In this document: in pieces, positions 4,598-5,412 of the stretch
Layout: every line of letters begins with the position of its first letter
How positions within the stretch are numbered: the stretch's first letter is position 1
NCBI GenBank assembly: GCA_027065835.1
Contig: JAMONK010000241.1
Coordinates: forward strand, 1-5,412
DNA from: Thermococcus sp.
GTDB lineage: Archaea > Methanobacteriota_B > Thermococci > Thermococcales > Thermococcaceae
Direction: 5' to 3'
Length of the DNA stretch: 5,412 bases
Notes under the pieces: model-generated
Databases searched by the model: none
Seen by the model: only the letters and a program-made list of their open reading frames with translations
Told to the model about the DNA's origin: nothing
Program-made: the position numbers and the translations under genes

Positions 4598-5113
4598 ATG
4601 GTAGTGAAAAGGAAAATGACCAGGAAGTTTCTGGAGGAGGCCTTCGCCGGGGAGAGCATGGCACACATGAGGTACCTGATTTTTGCGGAGCAGGCCGAGA
4701 GGGAGGGGTATCACAACATAGCCAAGCTCTTCAGGGCGATAGCCCATGCTGAGTTTGTACACGCCAAGAACCACTTCGTGGCCCTCGGGAAGCTGGGGAA
4801 GACCCCGGAGAACCTCCAGGCGGGAATAGAGGGCGAGACCTTTGAAGTCGAGGAGATGTACCCGGTCTACAACAACACCGCGGAGTTCCAGGAGGAGACG
4901 GATGCCGTCCGGACGACCAACTATGCCCTTGAAGCAGAAAAGATACACGCTAAGCTCTACGAAAAGGCCAAGGAAACTGCCGAGAGCGGAAAAGACCTTG
5001 ACATAAGGAGGGTTTACATCTGCCCCGTCTGTGGCTACACCGCCATTGACGAAGCCCCTGAGTACTGCCCGGTGTGCGGTGCCCCAAGGGATAAGTTTGT
5101 GGTCTTCGAGTGA
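4598..5113 (+). CDS. Rubrerythrin
   Basis: A cytosolic 171-residue peroxidase that uses a di-iron site to reduce hydrogen peroxide to water, with electrons supplied through rubredoxin. Residues about 1-125 form the ferritin-like bundle, with candidate iron ligands Glu19 (FAGESMAH), Glu52 and His55 (AHAEFVHAK), a Glu near 85 (FEVEEMYP) and Glu114/His117 (LEAEKIHA). Residues about 128-171 are a rubredoxin-like FeS4 domain with Cys132, Cys135, Cys147 and Cys150 (ICPVCGY and YCPVCGAP). Length and sequence closely match Pyrococcus furiosus rubrerythrin as I recall it. Start choice: GTG 4589 and ATG 4592 are in frame, but GGTGAT at 4589-4594 lies three bases before ATG 4598, which gives the family's MVVKR start. 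A T-rich terminator and a new promoter separate it from rubredoxin, so it is a separate transcription unit. Confidence 0.97.
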   Translation: MVVKRKMTRKFLEEAFAGESMAHMRYLIFAEQAEREGYHNIAKLFRAIAHAEFVHAKNHFVALGKLGKTPENLQAGIEGETFEVEEMYPVYNNTAEFQEETDAVRTTNYALEAEKIHAKLYEKAKETAESGKDLDIRRVYICPVCGYTAIDEAPEYCPVCGAPRDKFVVFE

Positions 5114-5114
5114 A

Positions 5115-5128
5115 TTTTTCGATTTTTT
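5115..5128 (+). terminator. T-rich terminator after rubrerythrin
   Basis: TTTTT (5115-5119) and TTTTTT (5123-5128) follow the rubrerythrin stop codon almost directly. Paired T-runs like these are the usual archaeal intrinsic termination signal. It lies just before the operator and promoter of rubredoxin. Confidence 0.7.
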
Positions 5129-5135
5129 ATTCCTC

Positions 5136-5154
5136 AAGTTTGGAACACAAACTT
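5136..5154. promoter_or_regulatory. Inverted-repeat operator candidate before rubredoxin-superoxide reductase
   Basis: AAGTTTG (5136-5142) and CAAACTT (5148-5154) are perfect inverted arms around GAACA. They overlap the BRE and the first bases of the TATA box. The same arms and spacing occur at 678-696. The site also contains GTTTGGAAC (5138-5146), which fits the GTT-N3-AAC core recognised by SurR, the redox-responsive regulator of Thermococcales; the copy at 678-696 lacks that core, so a different regulator may bind the full palindrome. Confidence 0.65.
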
Positions 5155-5160
5155 TATAAG
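5152..5160 (+). promoter_or_regulatory. TATA box of the rubredoxin - superoxide reductase operon
   Basis: CTTTATAAG is a near-ideal archaeal TATA box, preceded by ACAAA as BRE. Initiation is expected near 5181, downstream of the in-frame ATG at 5163, so that codon is probably not transcribed and the rubredoxin start is at 5193. Confidence 0.7.
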
Positions 5161-5192
5161 GTATGGCTAAGAACATTAGGGTGGTGAAAGAA

Positions 5193-5354
5193 ATGGCCAA
5201 ATGGAAGTGTATAGTATGCGGCTACATCTACGATGAGGATGAAGGTGACGAGGACGCCGGGATAGCCCCGGGAACCAAGTTTGAAGACCTTCCGGACGAC
5301 TGGGTCTGCCCGCTCTGCGGCGCTCCCAAGGACATGTTTGAAAAGATAGAGTGA
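5193..5354 (+). CDS. Rubredoxin
   Basis: A 53-residue cytosolic electron carrier with one iron held by four cysteines: Cys6 and Cys9 (WKCIVCGY), Cys39 and Cys42 (WVCPLCGAP). The aromatic core residues Trp4, Tyr11, Tyr13, Phe30, Trp37 and Phe49 are all in the expected places, and the protein closely resembles Pyrococcus furiosus rubredoxin. In that organism it delivers electrons from NAD(P)H:rubredoxin oxidoreductase to superoxide reductase and rubrerythrin. The start is ATG 5193, five bases after GGTGA (5183-5187); the frame is open from ATG 5163, but that lies before the predicted transcript start and would add ten residues foreign to the family. The next gene begins 10 nt after the stop, with GGTGGT between, so the two form an operon. 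Confidence 0.97.
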   Translation: MAKWKCIVCGYIYDEDEGDEDAGIAPGTKFEDLPDDWVCPLCGAPKDMFEKIE

Positions 5355-5364
5355 GGTGGTTGAG

Positions 5365-5412
5365 ATGCTTAGCAGAACGGTAAAGAGTGGAGATTGGAAG
5401 GGGGAGAAGCAC
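5365..5412 (+). CDS. Superoxide reductase (neelaredoxin type), N-terminal 16 codons
   Basis: The window ends inside this gene. The visible product, MLSRTVKSGDWKGEKH, closely matches the N-terminus of Pyrococcus furiosus superoxide reductase as I recall it. It includes Glu14, the reversible sixth iron ligand, Lys15, which helps draw in superoxide, and His16, the first histidine ligand of the catalytic iron. The enzyme reduces superoxide to hydrogen peroxide in the cytosol without releasing oxygen, using electrons from rubredoxin. A GGTGGT ribosome binding site (5355-5360) begins directly after the rubredoxin stop. The gene order rubrerythrin, rubredoxin, superoxide reductase is the one known from P. 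furiosus. The remaining residues, including the Cys ligand, lie past the right edge. Confidence 0.92.
   Translation, partial: MLSRTVKSGDWKGEKH

Noticed and set aside
5163..5192. Upstream ATG at 5163 as the rubredoxin start
   Set aside because: It lies only a few bases after the TATA box, before the predicted transcript start, and adds ten residues not found in rubredoxins; GGTGA sits correctly before ATG 5193.
4331..5200. Long open frame of 289 codons on the minus strand, opposite the HTH regulator and rubrerythrin
   Set aside because: Its translation lacks any domain and crosses the rubredoxin promoter and terminator; the opposite strand holds well-identified genes throughout.
1..5412. CRISPR repeats, transposon ends, tRNA or rRNA genes
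   Set aside because: No regularly spaced repeats, transposase-like product, or cloverleaf-like sequence was seen on either strand.

Overview
The window looks like chromosomal DNA of a hyperthermophilic archaeon of the order Thermococcales, most likely Thermococcus. Four things point there. Ribosome binding sites are of the GGTGAT/GGAGGTG type placed a few bases before the start. Promoters have archaeal BRE/TATA boxes about 25 bases before the expected transcription start. Proteins are rich in charged residues. The gene block rubrerythrin - rubredoxin - superoxide reductase matches the Pyrococcus furiosus oxygen-defence locus closely enough to recognise from memory. No mobile element, CRISPR array, tRNA or rRNA was seen.

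Layout. On the minus strand at the left edge, a single-cysteine Bcp-type peroxiredoxin (121-585) is followed after 17 nt by the start of a ferritin-like protein that runs off the window (1-103). Divergent from it is a 92-residue protein of unknown function (729-1007). Next comes a minus-strand pair with a 1-nt gap: a DUF438-hemerythrin-PAS protein (2169-3509), then an M24 (Xaa-Pro peptidase-like) protein (1091-2167) whose metal site appears degraded. Divergent from this pair is a DUF2249-DUF1858 protein (3620-4096), followed by a small HTH regulator with a Cys/His cluster (about 4123-4515). The right end holds rubrerythrin (4598-5113), a T-rich terminator, then rubredoxin (5193-5354) and the first 16 codons of superoxide reductase (from 5365).

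How the genes fit together. In the known Thermococcales pathway, rubredoxin passes electrons to superoxide reductase, which turns superoxide into hydrogen peroxide. Rubrerythrin and peroxiredoxin then remove the peroxide, and a ferritin-like protein could hold iron. The hemerythrin-PAS protein, the DUF2249-DUF1858 protein and the Cys/His HTH regulator look like a linked sensing and regulatory module for oxygen, nitric oxide or redox state; this is inference from domains and context.

The most interesting signals are non-coding. A 19-bp inverted repeat, AAGTTTG-N5-CAAACTT, occurs at the promoter of rubredoxin-superoxide reductase and again at the promoter of the 92-residue orphan, which suggests a shared regulator. 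The divergent DUF438/DUF2249 promoter region is itself a 44-bp imperfect palindrome that includes both TATA boxes. The M24-like protein has lost three of its five expected metal ligands.
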